Of a stretch of DNA of 64,000 nucleotides, positions 29,960 through 41,418 are shown piece after piece. The stretch's first letter is position 1. Each line of letters begins with the position of its first letter. Made by a program: the position numbers and the translations under genes. This stretch comes from Phytopythium helicoides. Lineage: Eukaryota; Oomycota; Peronosporomycetes; Pythiales; Pythiaceae. Under the pieces are notes generated by a model that saw only the letters and a program-made list of their open reading frames with translations, made no database searches and was not told the origin of the DNA. The stretch covers positions 1 through 64,000 of the forward strand of contig JANFNE010000031.1 of assembly GCA_024867545.1 (NCBI GenBank), in the 5' to 3' direction.

Positions 29960-31495
29960 CTACACATCCAGATCTGCGGTCGACTGGCGCAGCTTCTCGG
30001 CCTGCACGCGCTCCTCGCGCGCGATACGTTTCTTCTCGAGGAACGCGTACCACATCTCGCGACCGCCCTTCTTGATGTACCAGAAAATACTGGCAATAAC
30101 AAACAGCACGACAGCTGCAGCGATGATCCAGCCAAACACTACAGCCACCGTGCTGTCCGCAGTGCACATGTACACCAGTCCGAGCAGAACACCGGGGCCG
30201 ATGAGGAAGAGGAGAACCAGGAACAGCACAGCCGACATTGGCCACGAAGCACTGAAGAACGCCAGTGAACGAGCCCAACCAAGAATCGGCTTGCGAGTCA
30301 ACGGAATCGGGTAGAAGAGAACGATACCGAAGACATTGAACCAGAAGTGCACGAGTGCAATGGCCACCGAGTCGGACTTGCCAGTCACCAGAGACGCCAA
30401 CAAAGCAGTGCCAGTCGTACCCAAGTTGGCTCCGATCACCAACGGGTACACCTGCTCGAGCGTGATGACACCAAGACCAGCCATGGGGGTGAGCGTCGAT
30501 GTCACGACGGTGGACGAGTGAACGGTGAATGTGATGAGGGTTCCGACGAGGATGTTGACATACCCGTTGAAGTTGAGTAGCTTGGAGATGAGTTTCTTGG
30601 TGGGTCCGAGGAAGACCTTGGCGAGCATCTTGACGAGCGTGAGGAGCGAGCAAACCAGAATACAGAAGCCGACGACAATGACGATTGCACTGATAGATCC
30701 GTCGCTCATGCTTGATCCCTCAAACGCTCCGCCGATAACAAACGTCGTGTTGTCTTCGCAAAAGAGGTCCCCCGTTGCGACATCGTAGATGGAGCTCTTG
30801 TCAACGACAATCAGCTCCTGAGTCAGAGGGTTCACAATCGCATCGATTGGGCTCTTGAACGAGCCGCTCGACGTCTTGGCATTCGACATCGCCACTGACA
30901 GCTCCTCAAGTGGATGGAAGATCACCTCAATAGGGAACATCACAAACACAGACCAGATGTTGTACATGTCGTGCACGGTCGCAGCAGCCATGGCACGCTG
31001 GAAGCGAGCACGGTCGCCGACCTGTCCGAATGCCACCATGATGCATGTGATGCACGTTCCGATATTGGCTCCCATAATGACGTACACGCCCTGACGGATG
31101 GTCATACCTCCCGAACCAACCAGAGCGACGACAATCGATGTGACCGTGCCGGATGAATGGAGGAGAGCCGTCGCGATCGTTCCGATCATGAGACCGGCAA
31201 CTGGGTTGTTGGCGAAGTCGAATGCTCCCTTGGTGTCGCATCCGAGCGCAAGCGTGAAACCATCACCGATGAGCTTGACGGCGACCATGAAGAAGTAGAG
31301 CGCTGCGAGGGAGCCGACAGTATAAATGACTCCCCACACGATCTTCTCTCCGAGCGACTTCTTCTGATAGGATTCTTCTTCCTCCTGGTCTCCCTCAGCT
31401 TCCTGGAGGGTATGGTACGCGACGCTGCTCTGACGCATGTGATCTTCCGGCGTAAGAACCTTGTCGTGGGCCACTGGAGACGGTGCGAACGCCAT
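29960..31495 (-). CDS. Na+/phosphate cotransporter 4 (twin of gene 1), 511 aa
   Basis: Mirror copy of gene 1. Within the called CDS the visible residue change is GIILF to GIVLF in the second repeat. The open leader region (31496-31567) also differs, NLHD against NLYG. Motifs and topology are as in gene 1. It shares a roughly 600-bp divergent promoter region (31496-32096) with LRR gene A on the plus strand; the same region is duplicated upstream of gene 1. Convergence or conversion between arms has kept both copies functional in appearance. Confidence 0.92.
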   Translation of the reverse strand: MAFAPSPVAHDKVLTPEDHMRQSSVAYHTLQEAEGDQEEEESYQKKSLGEKIVWGVIYTVGSLAALYFFMVAVKLIGDGFTLALGCDTKGAFDFANNPVAGLMIGTIATALLHSSGTVTSIVVALVGSGGMTIRQGVYVIMGANIGTCITCIMVAFGQVGDRARFQRAMAAATVHDMYNIWSVFVMFPIEVIFHPLEELSVAMSNAKTSSGSFKSPIDAIVNPLTQELIVVDKSSIYDVATGDLFCEDNTTFVIGGAFEGSSMSDGSISAIVIVVGFCILVCSLLTLVKMLAKVFLGPTKKLISKLLNFNGYVNILVGTLITFTVHSSTVVTSTLTPMAGLGVITLEQVYPLVIGANLGTTGTALLASLVTGKSDSVAIALVHFWFNVFGIVLFYPIPLTRKPILGWARSLAFFSASWPMSAVLFLVLLFLIGPGVLLGLVYMCTADSTVAVVFGWIIAAAVVLFVIASIFWYIKKGGREMWYAFLEKKRIAREERVQAEKLRQSTADLDV

Positions 31496-32096
31496 TGCTG
31501 GACCGTAGAGATTCTGCAATCGGGGACTTGCTCTTGGTGGAGAGGAGGCGAATTCGATTGTGAACACCTCGGCGGGTCGTTTCCATGAACGACGACGCCG
31601 ACCACTGGTTGGTTACAGTACCTACATCCGGGTTCCGATTTGTTGTGTCCAGCATCAGATTCACCGCTCATCTTGCCAATGCTTTCTTGCACTCAATCGG
31701 CTGCCCGTTAATCACACGATTAAAGTTAATCGATTGCAGAAAACGGACTGATTGAATCTGTGAATCTTGCACCAGATGCACCGCGCGAGCCGCGATAGTC
31801 AAGTTTGCAGTGCATTCAGCAGTCGAATCCGCGGGGCTATCATACTGTAGTAGTTCGTGGATCGTAATCACGACTGGATGTCGCGGCTCTACCGGTATTA
31901 CAGTAGTGCTGGAGCTCTTGAGGTCGGTGACGGTGCCTTTCTGCTCCTCCCTCACACACCCAAACGGAATCCAACAATAGGGAGTCACAAGGTAGCTTTC
32001 AGCTGGACATGTTCCTGTTGTTTGTTCTTGAGTTTGTTTCGAAAATACTTCCTTTGGAGACGCCGTTGTTGCTGCTCTTACCTTCAACAAGAACCA
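31496..32096. promoter_or_regulatory. Shared divergent promoter of cotransporter 4 and LRR gene A
   Basis: About 600 bp separates two start codons facing away from each other. The region is kept in the left arm (about 21640-22215). I see no experimentally defined element; the call rests on position only. An open but unlikely leader ORF runs through it. Confidence 0.5.
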
Positions 32097-34483
32097 ATGA
32101 ACATCGGGAGTGTAGAATTCACGTTTGCGGTCAACTGGTTTGTGATCCTCGCTATCCACACCGCAGCTGCTACGTACTATATCATGGTCGCAATATTTTA
32201 CCGGAAGCTCCACGCCACGCATCTCACAAGCTTCCTAGAGTACTTCGACATCGGTATGAACATCAAGCACTATCCAACAATCGCTCTTGTCCACTTCGCA
32301 TGCGCCATCCCTCACGGCATATGCGTACTTTTCATCTTGGGTGGCTCATTGACCCAACGAAGACTGACCTTTTGGTTTGCGCTACCGGCTGGAAGATCTC
32401 GGTTCGCATCTTCTCGATTGGAATCGTCGACACTCCAACAACGGGTTGCATCAATTTACTCCTCCTGGAAAAGAGCTCGCGCATCCATTGCTGCAACTCG
32501 AACGGCTAGTTATATATTGCCACATATCAAGACTGTGTACTTCATAGTCAATCGCGTGTTTGGTCACACTGGCTTACTTGGTGTCAACGGAAAACACTTT
32601 GATACACTCCTCATTGTTCGTGAACTTGTTGAAACGACTCTACAGTCCATTCAAGCGTACAAGATGAGCCAACTACTGCCTCGAGTTTCGATAAACCGAA
32701 TGTACACAAGTCTCATCATTATCAACTGCTGGATGACAGCTTTCATCCGTTTCAAATTTTCGAAACGAGTGGCTCACATGCACTTTCTCAGTATTCTTTT
32801 GGACTGTGCACTCAATCTTGTTTCATCTGCCGGTATCACGCTGGCGATTGTAAGTTTTTATCTCAAAGACTACGACTGGACCATTGGCGGATTCTGGGAC
32901 GAGCTTTGGATTCAAGATGTGTGGTCAACGCAAGCACTAAGTGAACTTCAGCTCGTGTTTATCATGTCGTGGACAGATCTTGGTACACGATTCGTGTTTG
33001 CTATTAGTATCATGAGTTCACTCGGAGATATTAAGTCTCTACTTTCTCTCCGTCTGCGCCAAAATGTGGTTCACTCAGCATCTATTGTTTCTCATAATAA
33101 AACGCCGACGCATGTGCAGCATGAATCAGCGAAGTTCACCATGATATTACCAAGAAACATCAAGTCAATGCGTCCTCGCCGTCCTCGAAAAACCTTAGTC
33201 CGGTCAATATCCGTCACAGCTCAAAAAGAAAAGTTGACACGCTCAGTGCGAGAAACAATATGTTTTGCCTGGAATGATGGCCCAACGATTCGGATCCAGG
33301 TGGAACTCTTCGAAAGGCAATGAGTTCCGACTCGAAACCCACAGGTTCGGCTATTCCAGTAACAAAGAGCCACCACAAACGACTCGCAACGATATTCGCT
33401 TACATTCTTGCTGCCTGGGGATTTATCCTGCTAGTACTCCACCTTCATGCTGCTTCACTACCCACAGTCGATCAATGCATCCTCCAAGTCCGACCGTGGG
33501 GAGAAGCCGTCCCTCACTGCTCACTCGTTCTACTCAATTGCTACCATCTCAACATTGACGGACACAAAGATCAAATTGAAACACAATGGAGAGATTTCGG
33601 TCGTGGAACAGTCGAACGAATCCTGATCCGTCACTGTCCACAACTGGAGATCCCTCCGCTGTTTCAAGAATTCGAGGCTCTTACGGCACTCAAAATATAC
33701 AACTCGACCATCTCCGAATGGAGCACTGACGCCGCTATCACGGGGTCTACTCACCCTCGTATCGCGCTCGTGTACCTAATCCGCATGACACTTCCGGACG
33801 GCACCATTCCTGAAGGTTTGTTGTCCCTTTCGACGAGTTCCACGCTGGTGGAGGTAACCTTTTGTGTGTCCAACTTGCGGGAACTGCCGGACGACTTGGA
33901 CAAGCATTGGCCAATGGGAGTCTCGATCAACATTGACTACAGTCAGCTGGTGTCCATTCCCGACTGTATAATCCGACTGCAGCCTCTCTGGCTGTCGATG
34001 TACGGTAATTCGTTCCATGGTATTCCGAGTGCGCTGTTTGAGATCGAAGGTTTAGCGGCTCTGAATATTGGTGGATCGTTGATCCAAGCGTTGCCGGAGC
34101 ACGTTACGTCACTGTCAAGTACGTTGGCATACGTGTTTGTACCGAACACATCGCTCTCTTACTTCCCTTCATGGGTTGATCCGATCGTCGAACGTGCCAC
34201 CTGGGAGGTATCCCCTTCACTGTATGTGGCAGAAACGCCGTACTGTAGTGCCTGGGAACGCGTGTTGAACTGGTCTTCGATCGGCTTGGGGAGTCTTCCG
34301 GCGTCTGACTCGATACTCATGGATGCACAGGGACACTGGGACGACATCAACATGTATCTCTCGTGCGATCCATTCTCTGTACAGCCATTTTTTCCGCTTG
34401 TGATCGATGATGTCGCCGCTGCCATCATCCTCCGTCCTGAAGATAGATTTCCCAGTCAAACTTTCTTTTCTGGAAGTGAGTAG
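32097..34483 (+). pseudogene. Membrane LRR protein, copy A (one frameshift)
   Basis: Homologue of the intact copy B. Part 1 (32097-33323) holds several membrane helices. Part 2 (33320-34483) holds a helix (LATIFAYILAAWGFILLVLHL) and the extracellular LRR domain. Compared with copy B a base is missing in the linker near 33270 (GATGGCCCAACG for GATGACACCAACG), so part 1 ends in PTIRIQVELFERQ and a stop. By chance an ATG (MSSDSKPTG) overlaps the stop by four bases and opens part 2. It may be dead, or translated as two proteins by re-initiation. An upstream ATG at 31857 is in frame, but 32097 matches copies B and C. Confidence 0.8.
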
Positions 34484-35140
34484 ACACGGTGGTTGAAGTG
34501 GTACGACACCAGTCCAGTGCTTTTCGTTCTGGTTGCCTTGCATTTCGTTTTTGTACTTTGACTAGACCCGTAGTGGCCCATTGCTTTAGCCTTGGTTTCA
34601 CCATTTCGGATTCATGTGAATACTTCTGATATAGACTTGCTGACTATCGGTTCACTTTCGACAACATCTTGGCGTGCTCCATCACATCAGTTTCTCTATA
34701 CCTCTACGGCCAATTTGAGGTAGAGCCTCTACCTCAAATTGACACCCCACCCACCGAGTAGTCAGGTGCGACTCCAGGTTGAACGTGTAAGCTCCGGATT
34801 TTGAAGCTAACGCCAACCATTTAGCTCTGTCCATATTCTGATTTTCTTCAGCTCGATCTGCTCATTTGTTGCTTGTGCTACCATTCTCACATGGAGGGTT
34901 CCGTTGAAAATCTCCTTCCAGATCGCTTGTGATGCCATGCCTCAGTAATTGGACTGTATAATTAGGATCACCGATATCGGTACCTCCGAAGCACATGTCA
35001 AATCCCTTTAAAAGGGCTGCTGCCTCACTCTAACGGCGAAGGCAGCGCTCGCTAAATCTGGCGTTCGTCCGGGCAAGTTCGTTCGAATCAATCGAGGTGG
35101 GTCATTTCACAACGAGTCGCCGCATGCACATCGAGCAATC
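34484..35140. other. Intergenic with a perfect 31-bp palindrome
   Basis: No gene. At 34711-34741 a perfect palindrome with 15-bp arms (CAATTTGAGGTAGAG) and a single central C can fold to a hairpin. The 3' part should contain the promoter of the 7TM gene that starts at 35141. Confidence 0.7.
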
Positions 35141-38093
35141 ATGCGCCAACTTCAACTTTGCCTGATGTGGGCACTGCTCCAACTGCAAGTGCTCTCGTTG
35201 CTCTCGCTTTTCGTGTCGGCCAAGTTCTACGCGCCAAACCACTTTCTTGGCACATGCTTCACTGATTCATGGGTCAGGAGCATGGAGATCGAGCTTAACG
35301 TGTCGGCATCGGCACGTGATCCTACCACAGGCCAGCTACTGCACCCATTCCTCCATGCTGCTCTTCCGGGGCCTCGATATCCGGTGAGTTCGCATTATGA
35401 TAGTACATTCCGCAGCAATTATTGACAACGGTTTTTACTTACCTTTACAGCTAACTGACTGGCGAACGGCAAACACGTCGGTGTTCTCTCCTTCATGCAT
35501 CCCAGATGGCGAAGTTATCTATGGCCCAGACGCAGTTGTCGATCTTGACACAGGAGAGGTCATCAGTACAGGGCAAGTTAGCGGATCACTCATTCTTGAG
35601 CTCAACGACGGTGCACCTCATCGCCTAAACACCATGGTATTTGCGATCGTTGCTTCCGAGTTGGTAAGCCCATCTTTAGATATCCCGAACCTGTATCGGG
35701 TTTTGACTGCTCTTATGGTGATAGATCGGGTACAACGTCTCCATCTACTACTCGCCGGCATCCGCAAACATTGAGCAGCGGCTGAGTTTGACATCTACCC
35801 AAGCCCTTTGCACACCAGTGCATGTAAACGCCGCCGTGTCGACTAGAGTGTCATTCTCCGCAACTGCGTCGTGGTTGGTGCTTGGTGAGCTCGGCAACCG
35901 TGTCATTCGCGGCGTCTACACGACCGAAGATCTGATTGAAGATGGGTTGAACTCTACCAAGTACCCGAAAACATTTTATGCGGACTTCTGGCGCGACTAC
36001 GCAGAAAACGACTACCTGATCAATGAGCTCGGTGAATCTAATCTGCGGAACAACTCTCTCTATTTCCCGCCAAATGAAACCTACTGTGCGGATGGAGTCA
36101 ATGGCTGCTGGCATCACTGTTCTCGAACATACGCGTGCACACTTCGGGAGACCCGGGACAACAAAGAGTGCCTCGTCGTTGTTGCGACCCAAGCTTCTGC
36201 AACTCGGACCAACTATCCGGCCATGTATGCAAATTTGGATATCCCGGCCTACTTCTGCCATATTGGACGAAAGAATCTACAACGATACGTGCTCGACATG
36301 TATCACCAGCGCAAAGGTGTGACATTCTACCTTGACTACCCGGATGAATTCACATCTCGATACCCTGGTATCTTCAGGCGTATATCGTTCCCAAAGGGGA
36401 CTGCAGCTGAGGTCGCCACGACAACCATGACGTTTGGAGAGAATGGCTATGGTCAGCCCAGCAGTAACCCCGCTCGCTTTGATCGCTTCGATGACACAAA
36501 CCAGAAGGTTGTGTCGTACAATTTGTTCACAGAAGCCTCGAACGGAGCCGCAATTAGCGTGTTTTCTCGAATTCGTGTCGTTGATGCAAATCTGGAAGAC
36601 ATCCTTATGCGCTTCGTCACATTGACCAACGATTCCTCGGCAAGCACCTCAGAAGACCCGTACTTTGACTCAGCGTGCTCGTGGATGCGCGACAATTATC
36701 TCGTGTGGAAAGATTGGATGTTGAGTCCTCTACCTCTTTGCACAATAGTTGATCACATGACTTACACAATATCGGGGTGTGAAGACGGCTCCGCCACTCA
36801 CGACATCTCTTTCACGTGGACTGTTCCCGATCCTACAAACAGCGCGAACCCATACGCCTGTGATGGAGGTCGCATGACGCTTCCAGCCAAAATGTCTACT
36901 AGCCGGTCATGCGAGTGGCTGAGCGAGAATACGGATACTTGGCTAGAGTGGGTTGATACACGGCCCGCGTGTGATGACACATTTTACTCCTACGTTGCAA
37001 TGGATTGCGGAGCCGATGCCCGGCGTCCAATTGAGTTCTACTGGCTGCTTCCACAAGCGGAGAACTCATCTGCATCTGCCGAGTGTAATGGCCAGCTTCC
37101 TGCAACGATTGAGATCGCATGCGAGTACATGCCCGTCGTCTCAGTCCTGTATTTGGTGATCGGAATTTTGGTTTGGATTCTGGTTGCTGGGATATTTGCG
37201 TGCATGTACTTGGTCTTCCGCTTCCGCGATGTACCCATCGTTCGACGATCTCAGTACGAGTTTCTCGAAGTGATGCTGGTCGGGGCATTGCTCATTTGTG
37301 CCTCTATCGACCTGTATGGAGGCAAGCCAACCTGACGGTCTCTGTGGCACACGACCTGTCGTGCTTTCTGTGGGTTTTACGCTTGTGTTTGGTTCACTCG
37401 TTGTCAAATCGCTGCGTGTCTACCGCATCTTCAACACCTAAAAAGCTCAAACGGGTCGTCTTGCCAAGTCGAACCATGTTCAAAGTCCTCGGCATGTTCC
37501 TCCTCGTCGATGCAACCATCCTAACGAGTTGGTTTATTGTCGACTTTCCGTCAGCTAAGATGGTGCCCGATGTCATTGAAGAGATTGGACCAGATGCAAC
37601 TGTCTCTGAGGTCAAGTGTTCATCATCGAGCTTCATCTTCACTGGCTTGCTCATCTTCTGGAAGGCCATTTTGCTCGGAGCAGGGTTGTACCTCTCGTTT
37701 CTGGTAAGGAAAGTGTCAAGCGACTTTCAGGAGTCGGTGTACATCTTCGCAGCGTCGCTGGTCGTCACGTTTTCGAGTCTACTCCTCCTGCCGCTCGCGT
37801 ACCTTGTGCCTCTTGAAGCAACAACATTCTATGTTTTCTTTGCCGGCGTGCTTTGGATAGCCACGACTTCAGTTGTGGCACTAATGCTGGCGCCCAAGTT
37901 CATCAGGCACAAGGAGGTCGCGAGTAGTGGCAGCGCGACATCCTCCAACTCGGACGACCGCAACAGCCAGAAAACCGAGACTGGCCCTAGTCTACCGGAT
38001 GACGCCGAAACCCGACAAGCCGAAGCGTGGGCCGACCGTCCCCAACGGATCTCGCGTGATGCCTTCCCAGCCGAAGCGCACAAGCGTCGATAA
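35141..38093 (+). pseudogene. Class-C 7TM receptor 1 with secreted-type ectodomain (two frameshifts)
   Basis: Exons 35141-35383, 35451-35663 and 35725-38093 (introns GT..AG, 67 and 61 bp). Order: signal peptide (residues 1-27), about 580-residue Cys-rich ectodomain that resembles a solute-binding domain (FYAPNHFLGTC, IYGPDAVVDLDTG, IGYNVSIYYSP), then seven helices of GABA-B type with the RP-x3-SVGFTLVFGSLVVKSLRVYRIF third helix. A Ser/Asp-rich tail follows. Such receptors would sense a ligand at the cell surface and signal through G proteins. One extra T after GGKPT (37335) and one after YRIFNT (about 37440) break the frame twice, compared with receptor 2. Either a recent pseudogene or two assembly errors. 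Confidence 0.85.
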
Positions 38094-39733
38094 GTCGCAC
38101 GCAGTGGTCCCTTCAGGCAATCTGACGTGAACCGCGATGCTCACTAAGTAGAAAGATAACAAGACGTTCATTTAATTGATTGGATAACCAGCTCTCCTAC
38201 ACTACCGCTCCGATCGCATCAAGGCCCAACTTGCGCCAGTTGGAACTTCTGCCGATGCGGTCACGCCTCCCCTCCGTTGAAAGAGATGGTGGTACACACT
38301 GTAACAGAACAGTCATCCAAGTGCGGTCAATGCACAGCACAGTGGGATTGCGAGGGGGATTGTGCGGCTTGGCGGCTGCCGCACAATCGCTGAATCAATC
38401 CAGTGATATCGCGGCTTGTTCAAGTTGGCCATCACGCTGTCGTCGGAAGCCGAAATTCAGCCGGAAGTGCATCCAGCCGGCGATTAAAAAATCCTTCAAC
38501 GTTGCGTTCCCGCTGTCGACAGCGCTCCCATCGCTGCACGGTGCACCGTAGCCTGCGCCGACACAGACTGTGCGGCACGATTCGTGACGGATGAGTGGTT
38601 GCACTAGCCTTCTAGTTTGGGACGAGTCGGCAGCTACTGTCCAAGCCAGCAAAGCAAACTCCGCCCATTCACGGCAGCCGCAGATCGAGGGCGTCAGCTA
38701 ACGCCAAACCCCAAGTCGAGGCAGCAACAGCCGAGCATTTCAAGCTGGCGGCTGGCGGGAGGAACGCTGCCGCGTTTTGACAGTGGGCACCATGCGGTTT
38801 TCTACTGTGTTCAGCGGTGATACGGGGGGCTTTGAGACGGAGGGCTCTTCAGAACTGAAGGTGGTACGGTCTCTAGGCTGAAGAAGGCTCTTCTATGCAC
38901 GAGAGCTGCTCCCGGCTCTCGGTCGCATAAAGTTTCGCATGCATCGCTTGCGGAATATGGCTGGCACCGCCCGCGACTAACCAACTAACTGCTTCAGACT
39001 TCAGAAATCGACTACGCTCGGTCCTCCCTTGGGCCTTCCACCGTGCAAATCTCTCGGCCCCTCACTCGACGACCCCGGCTCTCTCGCTCGCCGCTAGCAT
39101 GAAGACATCGCGCTCATCGTTGAGGTAGCCGATCCTCTGGCAAATCCCGCTCCGAGCGGGCGAGAGGGAGCGCTCGCAGGGCTCGTTTGCGCATGTCTAT
39201 GGTTTTTGATGCTTTTTGCACAGACGGAACAAATGGTGACGGCCAGGACGAAACTCACTTGCCCGCGGTGCTTCGCAGGATCGGCCCGCCGAGTCGCCGG
39301 CGTCCACAGCTGAAGCAGCTGGGAGCTCGTCCCTCGTGCTGTCGTGAGTGCCAGCCATAGCCGAGCCCGCGGTGAGACTGGCCGGTCTGTGCGGGTCGCG
39401 TCACCGCGTCCTCTACGGTGATGGCAGCGCGCCACGCCTCCACCACCGCCAGACTGCACCAGCCAAACGATTGTGCGCCCGCATCTTCAAGGGGGATGAG
39501 GCTCGCAGACGCTGCGATACGTGCGAGTGCTTGTACATTCACTGTCAGCTTGCATTGACTTGGTTGCATCGGTCCGTACAGCAACCACGCATTGGCAATG
39601 GACAGTGCCGCTGTGTGAACCCCAGAGCGGCGTAGAGCACCGGTGTGCTTTTCGCTCCTGCCGATCGGATAACCCCCGGCTTCCGGTCCCTCATTCACGA
39701 ATTTCCCTCGTCGAAGCAACGCCACCAGCAACG
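38094..39733. other. 1.6-kb gap, no gene seen
   Basis: GC-rich sequence with only antisense-type ORFs and no recognisable motif. A hairpin TTGTGCGGC ... GCCGCACAA lies near 38360-38386. The last few hundred bases should hold the promoter and leader of the hexose transporter. Confidence 0.5.
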
Positions 39734-41288
39734 ATGGCGACCCAGTCTCCGTCTGCTCGCCAGTCCCCGTCGGCCTACGCCCAGGTCTCGACGCCTACCA
39801 TCCAGGTCAACAACGGCATCGTCGACATTGACGAGGCCGAGGCGCGCAAGCAAATCAAGGCCCACGTGGCTGCTCTACACGAGCTGCTTCCTTGGCCTCA
39901 TCCTGCCGCTGCAGTACGGTTGGTCGACCTCGCAGCTCAACTACTCCAAGTTCAACAAGGTCGCGGACTGCAATGCCCGCCCGGTCGCCGAGGGAACGTG
40001 CATCATCTTCCCTGGCCACACCAAGCTCCAGTGGATCTTCGTCGTGAACGCATGGATCTTCGGTGGCATGCTTGGCGCTCTCTTCGTCGGCAAGCTCGCA
40101 GACAAGCTTGGACGCAAGAAGGTGCTCGTCTACAACTGCGGCCTCATTATCATCGGTGCCGTGCTCCAGGCCTCGGCGTTCAACCTGTGGCAGTTCGTGG
40201 TCGGCCGACTCATCGCTGGTCTTGCCTCTGGTGCCACGACGGGCAACCTCGGCAGCTACATCAACGAGGTCGCCCCACCCCACCTCCGCTCGATGCTAGG
40301 TGTGATCCTCCACAGCGGTATCACCATCGGTATCCTGCTCGTCTCGACGACCTTCTTCTACCTGGACATTGAGGACGGATGGCGCATTATCGCTGGCTTC
40401 CCGGTCGTCCTCGCCTCCGGTTTCCTGTTGCTGTCGCCCTTCGTCATGGTCGAGTCGCCGGTCTGGCTGCTGCTCAAGGGTAAGCGCCAGGAGGCCGAGG
40501 AGGTCCTCGCGCGTCTGTACGGCCCCGAGAACGTCTCTATGGCCCTCGGCTGGATCGAGTCCAAGCGTAAGCACGACGCTGAGGCCCAGTCGAGCTGGAG
40601 TGACGCTGGCCACGAGGTCGTCCGCGACGGCAAGGGTGTTCCCTTCTCGGAGCTGCTCAAGCCCCAGCTGCGCCGCCAGTTCATCATCGCCGTGGGTCTT
40701 GCGTGCATGCAGAAGATCACGGGCATCAACACCATCTTCTACTACTCGTCGGACATGTTCACGGCTGCTGGTCTCCACAACGGCCGTCTCAGTACCATCC
40801 TCATCGACATCGTCAACATGGTCCCCACCCTCGTCTCGGGCTTCTTCTCGAGCCGCTTCGGTAACCGCACGATGCTGCTTTGCGGCGTCTTCGGCATGCT
40901 TGTCAGCTCGATCGGTATCACGCTCTCGCTGTCTTTCGACCTGTCGGCGCTCACGATCCTCTTCATGGCTACCTACGTCGGCTCGTTCGGCATCAGTCTC
41001 GGCCCTCTTCTCTACGTCGTCATTGCTGACATCTTCCCCGACTACGCTCGCGCCACTGTGACTTCGATCGGTGTCATGGTCGCCTGGTTGGCCAACCTGA
41101 TTGTCGGCATCGGCTACCCGTACATCTCGACCGCGCTCGACAACCTGGCGTACGTGCCGTTCGCGTGCCTGCTCGCCGTCTCGTTCGCCTTTGTGTACTT
41201 CCTCATCCCGGAGACGTCTGGCAAGACGAACGACGAGATCCAGGACGAGTTCCGTGCCATCCGGCGCAAGAACGCCGGTCGCAACTAG
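39734..41288 (+). CDS. MFS sugar transporter (frame break near 39867)
   Basis: Sugar porter of the major facilitator superfamily with 12 helices. Hallmarks: GKLADKLGRKK between helices 2 and 3, GRLIAGLASGATTG, VESPVWLLLKG after helix 6, QKITGINTIFYYSSDMF in helix 7 and PETSGKTNDEI after helix 12. It would carry hexoses into the cell. The natural start is ATG 39734 (MATQSPSARQSP..., a soluble N-terminus). That frame must shift by one base around 39867 (AAGGCCCACGTGGCTGC) to enter the long transporter frame, which is open from 39645 to 41288. A single indel or read error explains this. Codons are strongly C/G-ending, unlike the LRR and receptor neighbours, so it is probably highly expressed. 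Confidence 0.85.
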
Positions 41289-41418
41289 ATGTGGTAACAG
41301 TAGCGAGCTTTATAGCGTAGAGTATCAAGTCCAAGCACCTCTAGTAACGATTAATGGTCAAAGTAGTCGTTGCACCTCCGTTCATCAACTGAACCTTCTT
41401 CAAATGCCTCATGGTTTT

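Larger units (their letters stand above)
27138..32165 (-). repeat. Right arm of the 5-kb inverted duplication
   Basis: Mirror image of 21545-26560 with few differences, holding cotransporter genes 3 and 4 in the opposite orientation plus the shared promoter region and the first about 70 bp of LRR gene A. Beyond 32165 the LRR gene continues, while the left arm has lost it. Confidence 0.95.

Noticed and set aside
38395..38652. 85-codon minus-strand ORF with a Trp/Phe-rich middle, as a possible transposase piece
   Set aside because: I could not match it to a transposase family and flanking frames add nothing.
39255..39731. 158-codon minus-strand ORF opposite the sugar transporter leader
   Set aside because: GC-rich antisense of a leader and gene start; no motif, overlaps the coding N-terminus on the other strand.
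40296..40778. 160-codon antisense ORF within the sugar transporter
   Set aside because: Shadow of strongly codon-biased transporter sequence.
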